A stretch of 64,000 nt of DNA, taken from positions 558,001 through 622,000 of the forward strand of contig NZ_PYMI01000004.1 of NCBI RefSeq assembly GCF_003025595.1, read 5' to 3'. The notes under the pieces are model-generated. The model was not told the origin of the DNA and ran no database searches. It saw nothing but the letters and a program-made list of their open reading frames with translations. Positions within the stretch are counted from its first letter, which is position 1. Each line of letters opens with the position of its first letter. The position numbers and the translations under genes are program-made. Of the stretch, positions 33,888 through 44,943 are shown piece by piece. The DNA is from Photobacterium ganghwense (GTDB taxonomy: Bacteria > Pseudomonadota > Gammaproteobacteria > Enterobacterales > Vibrionaceae).

Positions 33888-36455
33888 ATGGCATCTGATC
33901 ATCAAGCTTCTGAACATCAATCCCCAGAACAACAATCTCCAGAGCAACAAAATCCGGAGTCTCACGCTTCCGCCATTCAAAGTACCGCCCAATCAGCCAT
34001 TTATTGGTATCACCAGTTGCGTACCACCGACATTCCTTATGTCGGCGGTAAAAATGCCAGCTTGGGCGAAATGATCAGTCAATTAAAAGACGCCGGTATC
34101 AGGGTTCCCATTGGCTTTGCCACCAGCGCCCAGCTGTATCGCGATTTCCTGGCACAAAATGGCCTCGATGAGCCCATCTCACGGCTTCTGGCTGATATGG
34201 ATACGGGGAATGCAACGCTGGCAGAGACAGGGGCTAAAATCAGGATGCTGATCGCCGAGGGCACATTCAGCGACGAGCAACAACATGCCATTACTGAAGC
34301 CTATCAGCAGTTGTGCGAGCAATTGGAGATACCCGATGTCAGTGTTGCCGTCCGAAGCTCAGCTACCGCGGAAGATCTGCCTGACGCCAGCTTTGCCGGG
34401 CAACAGGAAAGCTATCTCAATATTCGCGGTCAGGCGGACGTTCTGTTGGCCTGTAAACACTGTTTTGCCTCGCTCTATACTGACAGAGCCATTGTCTATC
34501 GTCAGGAAAAAGGGTTTGCACACCAGCAAGTGGCACTCTCCGTCGGGGTGCAGCAAATGGTCGAATCCAAAGCTGCCGGGGTGATGTTCAGTTTAGATAC
34601 CGAAAATGGTTTTCCTGACGTTGTGATGATTAACGGCGCATGGGGACTGGGCGAAACCATTGTACAGGGGAGCGTCACACCGGATCGGTTCATGGTGTAC
34701 AAACCGCTGCTTGAGGTGGCAGGAAAACGCCCCATTATTGAAAAACAGCTGGGGGATAAGCTGCAGAAAATGGTGTATGCCCCTGAAAGCCATGCGGAAC
34801 GCCACACTGAAAGCCAAGATAACAACCAAGCAATCAGTAAAGTGACTACTGAAACCTTCAGCAACATCACGGGTGCAACCCAAACACTAGCCACGACAGA
34901 ACAAGAGCAAAACACGCTCGTGCTCACCGATGATGACGTACTGCAGTTGGCTCGCTGGGCGGTAATCATTGAACGCCATTACGGTTGTCCGATGGATATG
35001 GAATGGGCAAAAGGCAACCACGGACTGTATCTGGTTCAGGCCCGCCCCGAAACAGTGGAGTCACAAAAACGCCAGGCCGTGCTGGTGAACTACAGCCTGA
35101 AAGAAACATCGACCCTGTTGCTGGAAGGGGCCAGTGTGGGTAGTGCAATCGCCACCGGGAACGCATTTCTTATCACAGATCCGCGTGATGTCGACCAGTT
35201 TCCGGACGGAGCCATTCTTGTCACCGAACGCACCGATCCGGACTGGGTGCCCTTAATGCGAAAAGCCGCAGGGATTATTACCGATACCGGCGGCCCCACC
35301 AGTCATGCCGCCATTGTCAGCCGCGAGCTCAAAGTACCTGCAATTGTGGGAACGGGATGCGCGACCCAAACGCTGAAAACCGGTCAACCCGTCACACTGA
35401 GCTGTGCCGGTGGTGCCGTCGGAAAAGTGTATAACGGCATCCTGCGTTATGACACCCAACAGGTCAATCTGGATGACATCCCCCGTACCAACACCGCCGT
35501 CATGATTAACGCGGCAATGCCGGATGGCGTGTTTCGCTGGTGGCAGTTACCGGTTGCCGGCATCGGCCTGACCCGTATCGAGTTCATCATTTCAAGCCAG
35601 ATCCGTGTTCACCCCATGGCCTTGATCCATCCTGAAAAAGTCACAGACCCAACCATCAGCCAGACAATTGCCCAGCTCACCCATGGTTACCCCCATCAGC
35701 CGGATTACTTTATCCATAATCTTGCCATGGGAGTCGGAAAAATCGCGGCCTCACAATACCCGCGCCCGGTCATTGTCAGAATGTCTGATTTTAAATCCAA
35801 TGAATACCGAGGCCTGCTGGGGGGAGAGTTTTTCGAACTGAACGAAGAAAACCCGATGCTCGGCCTGCGCGGTGCCTCTCGCTATTACCATCCGCTTTAC
35901 CGTGAAGCGTTCAAGCTCGAATGCCAGGCCATTGTCGAGGCCCGCGAAGTGATGGGCTTTGACAATATCATTGTGATGATTCCGTTTTGCCGAACCACAG
36001 GTGAAGCCGACAAAGTGCTGGAAGTCATGGCGGAAGCGGGGCTGAAACGCGGAAAAAATGGCCTGCAGGTGTATGTAATGTGCGAAATCCCTTCGAACGT
36101 CATTCTGGCTGACCGTTTCGCCCAGCGTTTCGACGGGTTTTCCATCGGCAGTAACGACCTCACTCAATTGGTCCTGGGCATTGACCGGGATTCCGCTGAG
36201 CTGAAACCTCTGTTTGATGCCAGAGACGATGCGGTCAAAGACATGATTGCTCAGGTCATCACCGTCGCGCACCAGTATGGCTGCAAAGTGGGCATCTGTG
36301 GGCAGGCACCGTCGGATCATCATGAATTTGCGGAGTTTTTGGTAAACTGCGGCATTGATTCGATTTCCCTGAATCCCGATTCCGTCGCCAGAGGCTGCCA
36401 ACAAATCGCCTTGGCGGAAAGCAAACGCCAAAACGTCAAACCACCAGAAAATTAA
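33888..36455 (+). CDS. ppsA: Phosphoenolpyruvate synthase (pyruvate, water dikinase)
   Basis: Converts pyruvate, ATP and water to PEP, AMP and phosphate, the entry to gluconeogenesis. The 855-residue protein has the ATP-grasp domain (about 40-390), the swivelling phosphohistidine domain with H473 in GGPTSHAAIVSR, and the PEP-utilising barrel (about 550-850) with VYVMCEIPSN and GICGQAPSD. The usual PpsA histidine motif is GGRTCHAAI, so this is a somewhat divergent form. The first 30 residues are five pentapeptide repeats (EHQSP, EQQSP and similar), and a Thr/Gln-rich insertion lies around 305-345. ATG 33888 follows GAAGGAGAGCAGC; the earlier frame start at 33852 lacks a site. The adjacent acyl-CoA ligase/PDH operon supports a role in C2-C3 carbon flow. 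Confidence 0.9.
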   Translation: MASDHQASEHQSPEQQSPEQQNPESHASAIQSTAQSAIYWYHQLRTTDIPYVGGKNASLGEMISQLKDAGIRVPIGFATSAQLYRDFLAQNGLDEPISRLLADMDTGNATLAETGAKIRMLIAEGTFSDEQQHAITEAYQQLCEQLEIPDVSVAVRSSATAEDLPDASFAGQQESYLNIRGQADVLLACKHCFASLYTDRAIVYRQEKGFAHQQVALSVGVQQMVESKAAGVMFSLDTENGFPDVVMINGAWGLGETIVQGSVTPDRFMVYKPLLEVAGKRPIIEKQLGDKLQKMVYAPESHAERHTESQDNNQAISKVTTETFSNITGATQTLATTEQEQNTLVLTDDDVLQLARWAVIIERHYGCPMDMEWAKGNHGLYLVQARPETVESQKRQAVLVNYSLKETSTLLLEGASVGSAIATGNAFLITDPRDVDQFPDGAILVTERTDPDWVPLMRKAAGIITDTGGPTSHAAIVSRELKVPAIVGTGCATQTLKTGQPVTLSCAGGAVGKVYNGILRYDTQQVNLDDIPRTNTAVMINAAMPDGVFRWWQLPVAGIGLTRIEFIISSQIRVHPMALIHPEKVTDPTISQTIAQLTHGYPHQPDYFIHNLAMGVGKIAASQYPRPVIVRMSDFKSNEYRGLLGGEFFELNEENPMLGLRGASRYYHPLYREAFKLECQAIVEAREVMGFDNIIVMIPFCRTTGEADKVLEVMAEAGLKRGKNGLQVYVMCEIPSNVILADRFAQRFDGFSIGSNDLTQLVLGIDRDSAELKPLFDARDDAVKDMIAQVITVAHQYGCKVGICGQAPSDHHEFAEFLVNCGIDSISLNPDSVARGCQQIALAESKRQNVKPPEN
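33897..33971 (+). repeat. Five 15-bp tandem repeats at the PEP synthase N-terminus
   Basis: In-frame 15-bp units encode DHQAS, EHQSP, EQQSP, EQQNP and ESHAS. The stretch precedes the conserved domain and is probably disordered. Confidence 0.8.
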
Positions 36456-36488
36456 GCCACCACAAACATAATCACGGCAATAAACAAG

Positions 36489-36536
36489 ACAATAGACAGG
36501 ACAATAGACAGGACAATAGACAACACAATAAACAAA
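36489..36536. repeat. Four 12-bp tandem repeats downstream of ppsA
   Basis: Units of ACAATAGACAGG, the last two drifting. They lie between ppsA and the convergent formate-module operon, where no clear terminator is visible. A run of TAGCTAATA-like repeats follows at 36612-36651. Confidence 0.8.
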
Positions 36537-36643
36537 AAGCTGAGTCACAACATGATAGCGGTTATACACATCGGGTCACTTCGTGATAAAACCGCTATCA
36601 TTGATTACTTGTTAGTTATTAGCTATTCGCTAATAGCTAATAG

Positions 36644-37552
36644 CTAATAACTGTCAGGCAGGTGCTGCTTCAACTGATCCCAGCGGAATGTAGGGCCATC
36701 CGTGCAGACGTACTTATCTTTCAGGTAACAGTGCCCGCAGGTCTGCAGGCCGCAGTGCATGCGACGCTCAATCGACAAATAGATCGCCGATTCCGCAATA
36801 CCACCGGCAGTCAGCTGTTTAGCTACTGCGAACATCATCGCCTGGGGTCCTGCCAGCAGTACCACATCCGGCGTTTCATCAAACTGACTGAGCACCATCG
36901 GCAGAATATCAAGCGGAGTGCCAGCATACTCATTCTCACCGGTATCGATATCGCCGTCCTCAATGGTATTGAACACCTGAACAACCTGCTGCCAGTGTTT
37001 ACGCTCCGGTGTCAGCATCTTCGCCTGACGGCTTCTGGCACCATACACCACCATCAGTTGGGTGTATTCCTGTTGCGCGATCAACTGATTCACCACGCCG
37101 ACCAGCGGTGCGAGGCCACAGCCGCCTCCCACAACGAGTACCCTTTTATTTATCACCTCTGCCATCGGCCAGCCCTTGCCATAGGGCCCGCGGGCGCCCA
37201 GAATCTGCCCCGCTTCAAGTTGAAACAAGGCGGAGGTGACGCTGCCCATTTTTCTGACCAGCGCACGAAATGTCCCCTGCTGATCCGGAAGCTGAGTAAA
37301 AGTAAACGGCGCTTCGCCAACCGCAGGCAGACACAACATAAAAAATTGTCCTGTCTGGGCTTTCATCCAGTCACTTTGCCGCGCCGATACTGGAGATTCA
37401 GTTCCTGCTTCTTCAGATTCGGCTATTCCAGAAACCTGAGATTCAGGATTATCAGGCTCTGGATCTAACAGACGAAAAGTGAAATGGCGCGTGTGCTCGC
37501 CATCCTCATAGAAATCAAGCAGACGAATAGCCATTGGCGTTAGGTTATGCAT
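36644..37552 (-). CDS. FAD/NAD(P)-binding electron-transfer subunit (hydrogenase-gamma/AsrB-like)
   Basis: A 302-residue flavoprotein of the ferredoxin-NADP reductase fold. The FAD-binding barrel spans about 5-140 (FFMLCLPAVGEAPFTF and GARGPYGKGWP), the NAD(P) domain about 140-270 (VLVVGGGCGLAPL, VVLLAGPQAMM). The C-terminal cysteine group MHCGLQTCGHCYLKDKYVC binds a [2Fe-2S] cluster. This layout is that of the gamma subunit of soluble NAD(P)-linked hydrogenases and of sulfite reductase AsrB. The ATG at 37552 overlaps the stop of the preceding Fe-S gene by 8 bp. It should link formate oxidation to NAD(P). An insertion of degenerate pentapeptides lies at residues 30-58. Confidence 0.85.
   Translation of the reverse strand: MHNLTPMAIRLLDFYEDGEHTRHFTFRLLDPEPDNPESQVSGIAESEEAGTESPVSARQSDWMKAQTGQFFMLCLPAVGEAPFTFTQLPDQQGTFRALVRKMGSVTSALFQLEAGQILGARGPYGKGWPMAEVINKRVLVVGGGCGLAPLVGVVNQLIAQQEYTQLMVVYGARSRQAKMLTPERKHWQQVVQVFNTIEDGDIDTGENEYAGTPLDILPMVLSQFDETPDVVLLAGPQAMMFAVAKQLTAGGIAESAIYLSIERRMHCGLQTCGHCYLKDKYVCTDGPTFRWDQLKQHLPDSY
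37391..37468 (-). repeat. Degenerate 15-bp repeats inside the FAD-subunit gene
   Basis: About five drifting 15-bp units (GATTCAG-rich on the plus strand) add a Glu/Ser/Pro-rich insertion in an otherwise compact FAD domain (residues about 30-55). Confidence 0.55.
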
Positions 37553-38606
37553 CTTTGACGATCCTCTTCATGACCGAGTGAACCCCAATCACTCCCGGAC
37601 AAGTTTGCTCGCAGCGTCCGCAACCGATACACCCATACCGCCCGAATTCCGGCACAAAATCATGACTGAATTTGTGATACCAGAAGCGTTTTACCCGATC
37701 ACCCGCCTGTTCCGACGGGTTATGAAAACTGGCTTCGCGCTGAAACCCTTCGTACAGGCAGGAATCCCAGAATCGCACCGTTGAGGATTTCACCCCGTTG
37801 GGTTCCCCACCTTCAGTTCCCGTCTCAGGTGAGTTGATGGCGGCTGCCGGCACCATCACCTTTGTCTGGGTTCCGTAACAAGAGCATGTCGGGCACAAGG
37901 TCGTACATCCGGAACAGGCAATGCACTGCACCGCCACCTGCTGCCAGAATGCATCAGACGGCAAATCGCGGTTCAGTTTATCAATGCCTTCCAGAATATA
38001 GGAATGATCGCCAAACTGATGCTCGCACTGACTCAGGTTATCCCAGCGCTGCTTTTTGTCATCGCTCGAGGCGGGTGTCAGCGTCAGCCCATGCAGGGCA
38101 GCGTTCCCCCGCTCAGACACCACAATCAGTAACCATTGGCTGTTTTCAAGCGGGTGCAGAATCAGATCAGCGGTGGTATCCCTGACACCCGGCCCGGCAT
38201 TCACCAGATAGCAAAACCCCTGCTGGCAAGGTTGCACACAATCTATGCCCACCAGCAATGCCTGTTGCCGTCGAGCCTGATAGTAAGGGTCTTCTTCAAA
38301 AAAGATATCCTGATAGTGGATAGCCATCAGGTCGCAGCTTTGCACTCCGAACAACACAAAGGGTTCCGGTTGCGGAATGGTTTCGCGAAAATACTGCCCG
38401 TCGAAAACATACAGGGTTTCCTGCTCCGTAAAGAAAAAGCCCTTGGCTGAACTCTGCGGCAGCTTTGACACCAGTTCCCCGTAAGGTGCTTGCACCACAT
38501 GCTGCCAGCTGGTATCACCGTCGTTGTCGATGACCTGATAAAGTTGGTAGGACTGAGCTAAATGCGCTTGCAGTTCATGAAGTGAGTCGAGCAAATACTG
38601 CTGCAT
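37545..38606 (-). CDS. 4Fe-4S dicluster electron-transfer subunit (hydrogenase-beta/AsrA-like)
   Basis: A 353-residue iron-sulfur protein. A domain of about 240 residues (VLFGVQSCDLMAIHYQDIFF) precedes two ferredoxin-type clusters (CIACSGCTTLCPTCSC and CIGCGRCEQTCPG). The same order occurs in the beta subunit of soluble hydrogenases and in AsrA. The ATG at 38606 has GGAGGAGCCATAAT and lies one base past the formate-dehydrogenase stop. The frame to 38681 is inside that gene. It would carry electrons from the molybdenum subunit to the FAD/NAD(P) subunit encoded next. Confidence 0.87.
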   Translation of the reverse strand: MQQYLLDSLHELQAHLAQSYQLYQVIDNDGDTSWQHVVQAPYGELVSKLPQSSAKGFFFTEQETLYVFDGQYFRETIPQPEPFVLFGVQSCDLMAIHYQDIFFEEDPYYQARRQQALLVGIDCVQPCQQGFCYLVNAGPGVRDTTADLILHPLENSQWLLIVVSERGNAALHGLTLTPASSDDKKQRWDNLSQCEHQFGDHSYILEGIDKLNRDLPSDAFWQQVAVQCIACSGCTTLCPTCSCYGTQTKVMVPAAAINSPETGTEGGEPNGVKSSTVRFWDSCLYEGFQREASFHNPSEQAGDRVKRFWYHKFSHDFVPEFGRYGCIGCGRCEQTCPGVIGVHSVMKRIVKDA

Positions 38607-38607
38607 A

Positions 38608-40788
38608 TTATGGCTCCTCCAATAACCGATCGATGTCTTTGGGCTCCTGTCCCGGAGGCAGAGGCTCGACCGATACGGCACATGCTTTGAGTTCCGGCAT
38701 CTTAGTGACAGGATCCTGAGCGGTGTTTGTCAGCTGATTCGATGGCGCTTCCCGAAAGTGGTATGGCATGGCCACCAAGCCAGGTGGTACATCGTCAGTG
38801 ATCATCGCACGTGTCTCGATATAGCCACGACGCGAGCGCACGCCAACCGGCGAGTAGCGATGTATGAGCAGGTTTCGGGCATCTTGCGGATTGATAAACA
38901 AGAGACCGGCCGGGGTTTCCCGTTCCAGAAGTGGCGATTTTCGGGTCATGGATCCGCAGCCGTAGTGAAAATGCAGCCGGTTGGTGGTCAGAATAAGCGG
39001 ATACTGGTCGTCAGGGGGCTCATCCACCGCAATCTGGTGTACCGGAATCAGTCGGGCTTTGCCAATCGGAAACGTAGTTTGATGCAAAATGGCCGTCCCT
39101 TCCGGCGCACTCTGATTGCAGGGCCACTGCAGACCGTGTGCCTGCTGAAGGTGCGAATAGCTCATGCCCTGATAGGACGGAGTCAACGAGGCCATTTCGT
39201 CAAACACCGCTTCACTGCAGCTCCAGCTCAGGGCCTGACTCCCCAGTTTTTCCGCCAGCGCTTTCAGCCATTGCCAGTCACCCATCGCAATTCCGGGAGG
39301 CGACAAGGCCGGAGCAATATGCTGAACCCGCCGTTCACAGTTGGTAAAAGTCCCCTCTTTTTCGGCAAAAGAGGCAGCCGGTAAAATATAATCGGCCAGT
39401 CTGGCGGTTTCGGTCATGGTCAGCTCTGCCACCACCAACAGCTCCATCTTTTTCATGGCGGCCCGGACATGGTTCTGATCCGGATCCGTTACCACCGGAT
39501 CTTCACCAAAAATGATCAGACCACGAAATGCCCCCGCCAAGGTTGCTTTGGTCATTCCCAGTGATGTCAGACCGGGTTGTAGCGCAATTGGCTGGCCCCA
39601 GCCTTGTGCAAATTTACGCTGCGCCGTGGCATCGGTAACTGCCTGATAACCGGGGTATACATTCGGCAGACAGCCCATATCACACGCGCCCTGCACATTA
39701 TTCTGTCCGCGGAGTGGATTGATCCCGGTGCCGGGGCGGCCAATCTGGCCACAGACCAACGCCAGATTAGACAGGGCAATCACATTCTGGGTCCCGCTGA
39801 CAAACTGGGTAATGCCCATTCCATACAAAATCATGGCTGTTTTGGCCTGACCATAGAGTTCAGCCACGGCCCTGATCTGCCGGGCACTGACCCCGGTACT
39901 GTTTTCCACCGACTCCGGCGTAATGGTTTCCACGCTGGCCGCCAGCCCCTCAAAACCTTCACAGCGCTGATGAATGAAAGAGGTATCACACAGTTTCTGC
40001 TCAATAATCACATGCAGCATGGCATTAATGAGTGCGATATTACTGCCGGGTTTCAACTGCAGATGGATATCGGCCACTTTTGCCAACCGGGTTACCCGGG
40101 GATCAATCACCACCAGCTTTACTCCGCGCTGCCGGGCATCAAAAATTTGCCCGCCCAGCACACTGTGATTTTCTGTGGGATCGGCACCGATGACAACAAT
40201 CAACTCCGTCTCGAAGATGTCTTTCGTGCTGTTGGTCATCGCCCCTGAGCCTAAAGTCTGTTTTAATCCGGCCACCGTCGGGCTGTGGCAAATGCGGGCG
40301 CAGTGATCGATGTTATTGGTGTTGAGGACGGCGCGGGCAAATTTCTGCGCGGCATAATTGTCTTCATTGGTGGCGCGGGCACTGCTGATGACACCCATGG
40401 CATCATTGCCCGATTCCGCCTGAATATCGCGGATCGCTTCGCTGATCTCACTCAGGGCCTGATCCCAGCTGATAGGATAAAAGCGATCCTTTATGCGTTT
40501 GAGCGGTTCCGTGATGCGGTTGTCCGGCCGGATAGCATAAGCCGTGCTCCAGCCTTTTTCACACAGTTTTCCGCGGCTGATGGGATGGCTCTGCTGGGGC
40601 TCAACCCCAACCAGATTGCCCCGCGCATCCACTTTCAGGTTGATCCCGCAACCGACGCCACAAAAGGGGCAAACGGTTTTCACTATGGAAGTGGCCGTCG
40701 TCGCACAAGCCATCGTTGAAGCCGCAGCCTCAGAGACAATCGCTTTAGGTGAAGCCGCTTTAGATGAAACCGCCTTAGAGGAAACCAT
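38608..40788 (-). CDS. Formate dehydrogenase alpha subunit, cysteine type
   Basis: A 726-residue Mo/W-bisMGD enzyme. The N-terminal [4Fe-4S] motif is CPFCGVGCG with a later LCEKGW. Active-site C167 in DHCARICHSPTVAG replaces the selenocysteine of E. coli FdhF. The C-terminal dinucleotide-binding domain includes TTNRLHFHYGCGSMT. There is no Tat or Sec signal, so the enzyme is cytoplasmic. The 25 residues before the domain are pentapeptide repeats (VSSKA, VSSKA, ASPKA, IVSEA). An internal ATG at 40713 is a possible alternative start. It is followed with one-base spacing by Fe-S and FAD subunits and preceded by a formate channel gene, giving a complete formate-oxidising module. Confidence 0.92.
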   Translation of the reverse strand: MVSSKAVSSKAASPKAIVSEAAASTMACATTATSIVKTVCPFCGVGCGINLKVDARGNLVGVEPQQSHPISRGKLCEKGWSTAYAIRPDNRITEPLKRIKDRFYPISWDQALSEISEAIRDIQAESGNDAMGVISSARATNEDNYAAQKFARAVLNTNNIDHCARICHSPTVAGLKQTLGSGAMTNSTKDIFETELIVVIGADPTENHSVLGGQIFDARQRGVKLVVIDPRVTRLAKVADIHLQLKPGSNIALINAMLHVIIEQKLCDTSFIHQRCEGFEGLAASVETITPESVENSTGVSARQIRAVAELYGQAKTAMILYGMGITQFVSGTQNVIALSNLALVCGQIGRPGTGINPLRGQNNVQGACDMGCLPNVYPGYQAVTDATAQRKFAQGWGQPIALQPGLTSLGMTKATLAGAFRGLIIFGEDPVVTDPDQNHVRAAMKKMELLVVAELTMTETARLADYILPAASFAEKEGTFTNCERRVQHIAPALSPPGIAMGDWQWLKALAEKLGSQALSWSCSEAVFDEMASLTPSYQGMSYSHLQQAHGLQWPCNQSAPEGTAILHQTTFPIGKARLIPVHQIAVDEPPDDQYPLILTTNRLHFHYGCGSMTRKSPLLERETPAGLLFINPQDARNLLIHRYSPVGVRSRRGYIETRAMITDDVPPGLVAMPYHFREAPSNQLTNTAQDPVTKMPELKACAVSVEPLPPGQEPKDIDRLLEEP
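40726..40785 (-). repeat. 15-bp tandem repeats at the formate dehydrogenase N-terminus
   Basis: Four in-frame 15-bp units encode VSSKA, VSSKA, ASPKA and IVSEA before the first cluster-binding cysteine. Confidence 0.75.
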
Positions 40789-40882
40789 GGTCGCTCACAA
40801 TCAATCGGTGGATTCTGACATTGAGTATAGCCACACAGTTCTGAGGGAATTGCCGCCAATACCCGCGTTTACCCTGAAAACA

Positions 40883-41725
40883 TTACGTCTTATCTGACGG
40901 TAATACCGGTTTTCTCAGGTAAATCACGTAATAAACCAGCCCCACCAGCACGCTTCCGCCAACCAGATTTCCCAGAATCACCGGAATAAGATTACCGATA
41001 AACCCCAGCCAGCCTACAGCGTCAGTAGCCGTTGCTGCCGCCGTACCAGAAAAAGCCTTGATACACATGGCCAGTGGAATGAAAAACATATTCGCGATAC
41101 TGTGCTCAAACCCGGCAGCAACAAAAGCCGAAATCGGAAAAACAATGGCAACCGCCTTATCCACCACACTTCTGCCAGCCATGGCCATCCAAATCGCCAT
41201 ACAAACCAGAATGTTACACAGCACGCCGCGAAAAAAAGCGGTCCAGAAAGGTAAGCTGCATTTTGCCTGTGCGATTTGCAGATAACGCTCGGCAATCACG
41301 CCGTGGTTCAGCTCGGTGTGTCCCGACACATAAACCAGCACGGCCAGCCCTGCCGCCCCAATGAAATTTGAGCAAGCAACCACCAGCCAGTTCCTGAGCA
41401 ACTCTGTGGTCGTGATTTTGTTATCGGCCCAAGCCATCGCAAGCAGGTTATTACCGGTAAATAACTCCGCACCGGCTACCACCACCAGCAACAGGCCCAG
41501 TGAAAACGCCAGCCCGCCGAGCATTTGACTGGTGCCAAACCCCAAATTAGCGTCCGACTTTATCAGCACAAAATACAGCGCCCCTAAGCCGATAAACGCC
41601 CCCGCCAGAACCCCCAGCATGACCATCGACAACAGCGGCAGACGCGCTTTAGTCACGCCTATGTTGTCAACCTTTTCAGCAATTTGCTTCGGAGAAAAAG
41701 CATCAAAGCCATAAATATCTGCCAT
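40883..41725 (-). CDS. Formate/nitrite transporter family channel (FocA-like)
   Basis: A 280-residue FNT channel with six hydrophobic segments. Family signatures are visible: GALYFVLIKSD after TM1, AGAELFTGNNLLAMAW (TM2-3), WLVVACSNFIGA, and ISAFVAAGFEHSIANMFFIPLAM near TM5. In FNT proteins the central His (here in GFEHSIANM) gates or protonates the anion. Co-direction and 94-bp spacing with the formate dehydrogenase gene point to formate as substrate rather than nitrite. It is divergent from the acyl-CoA ligase operon across 334 bp, in which I could not identify a firm promoter. Confidence 0.9.
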   Translation of the reverse strand: MADIYGFDAFSPKQIAEKVDNIGVTKARLPLLSMVMLGVLAGAFIGLGALYFVLIKSDANLGFGTSQMLGGLAFSLGLLLVVVAGAELFTGNNLLAMAWADNKITTTELLRNWLVVACSNFIGAAGLAVLVYVSGHTELNHGVIAERYLQIAQAKCSLPFWTAFFRGVLCNILVCMAIWMAMAGRSVVDKAVAIVFPISAFVAAGFEHSIANMFFIPLAMCIKAFSGTAAATATDAVGWLGFIGNLIPVILGNLVGGSVLVGLVYYVIYLRKPVLPSDKT

Positions 41726-42059
41726 CTTTCATTCTCGCTTCAGTCATAAGAAAGCGATTTACTGGTCGCTGTTCAGGTTGACTCTCCAGGTTGCAATGAG
41801 CAGCGGATACGCCTTCGCGTACAGAGTGTAGCCTCCCGGCAGGTAATGCCATGTCTTAACAAGAAAGCCGGCTCAATTCTCAACGAAAACATTCCAGATA
41901 AATCAATTGGTTGACCTGACCGATTATTTTCTGTCTCACCGAATCCACGTATTCTTGCGGCGAAACACACTATTCTTATACCCAGCAGTGAAAGTGACAC
42001 CAGCAGCAACACCGATTGCCAGCGTGAGATCAGCATGTCGTGTACAGGGGGAAACTGGA
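41726..42059. other. Divergent promoter region between the formate module and the ligase/PDH operon
   Basis: These 334 bp separate the FNT channel and acyl-CoA ligase starts. A frame extends the ligase upstream to 41907 but shows no conserved residues. No perfect FNR box is present; a TTGAC at 41780 could be a -35 element for the plus strand. Confidence 0.35.
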
Positions 42060-43843
<1,784 letters not shown>

Positions 43844-43847
<4 letters not shown>

Positions 43848-44827
43848 CCAGCAGACTCCATATCAACCGAGCCCATTTATTGCAGCAACTTAAGCAAATG
43901 CTGCGCATTCGCCGTTTTGAAGAAAAATGTGCCGAGCTTTACGCCCTGGAGAAAATTCGTGGTTTTCTTCACCTTTATATCGGCGAGGAGGCCATTGCTG
44001 TCGGCATTATGAGCGCACTCAGCCGCGATGATCAGGTCGTGGCCACCTATCGTGAACACGGGCACGCGCTCGCGCGGGGCGTCAGCATGGGCAGTATTCT
44101 GGCTGAAATGTACGGTCGCACCGCCGGATGCAGCCGCGGACGCGGAGGCTCCATGCATCTGTTTGATCGGGCAACCCACTTTTACGGCGGGAACGCCATT
44201 GTTGGTGGCGGCCTGCCGTTAGCAACCGGACTGGCCATGGCCAATAAACAAATGCAACGGACAGCGCTGACAGCCTGCTTCTTCGGTGAAGGTGCGGTAG
44301 CCGAAGGGGAATTTCATGAAAGTCTTAACCTGGCAGCGTTATGGCAACTGCCGGTACTGTTTATTTGTGAAAACAACCGCTATGCCATGGGAACCGCCCT
44401 TGCCCTGTCCGAATCTGAAACCAACATCGCTCAAAAAGCGCGTAGCTATGGTATCGCAGCCGCACAAGTGGATGGCATGAATGTGGTCAATGTAGAGGCA
44501 GCCGCCCTTGAAGCCTGCGACTACATTCACAAAGAACAGAAACCCTATTTTCTGGAATGCCAAACGTATCGCTTTCGCGGTCACTCCAGTTTTGACAGCC
44601 AGCTCTATCGCGAAAAAGAAGAAATCGCGCTATGGGAAGAAAAAGGGCCGGTGAAGCAACTGGTGCAATGGATGAGAAACAACAGCCACCTGCTGGATAA
44701 CGAACTGGATGAGCTGGAAAAAGATGTGGAACAAGAAATTCAGGCCGCCGTCCAATTTGCTGAAGCCGGAGCCTGGGAGCCGATAGAAGACTTGGCTCGG
44801 GATGTCTATAGCCCACAAAGAAAGTGA
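43844..44827 (+). CDS. Pyruvate (or acetoin) dehydrogenase E1 component, alpha subunit
   Basis: A 327-residue thiamine-diphosphate subunit of the heterotetrameric (alpha2beta2) E1 type. It has [19 protein letters not shown] near the N-terminus, SMHLFD before the core, and the ThDP motif from GEGAVAEG to ENN (about 147-176). The phosphorylation-loop-like [11 protein letters not shown] follows. Gammaproteobacteria usually rely on the homodimeric AceE, so this is an additional complex. Acetoin or a branched 2-oxo acid is an alternative substrate. ATG 43844 overlaps the ligase stop, and its own stop overlaps the next start. Confidence 0.9.
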
Positions 44828-44943
44828 TGACAGGGCACCAGCAAATGCTCACAGCCCGTACAGAACGTGTTGATGAACGTGCTGACGAACTAGCTGCCGA
44901 GTTAAAGACCACAACAGCAGACCGGAATACAGGGGGTAAACCC

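Noticed and set aside
35751..36569. 272-codon minus-strand frame opposite the end of ppsA
   Set aside because: Antisense to the PEP-utilising domain; its N-terminal YCPVYC repeats come from the 12-bp array downstream of ppsA.
39604..40248. 214-codon plus-strand frame within the formate dehydrogenase region
   Set aside because: Antisense to conserved molybdopterin-domain sequence and without a ribosome site.
38608..40788. Selenocysteine in the formate dehydrogenase
   Set aside because: The active-site codon at residue 167 is TGC (cysteine), and no in-frame TGA is present.
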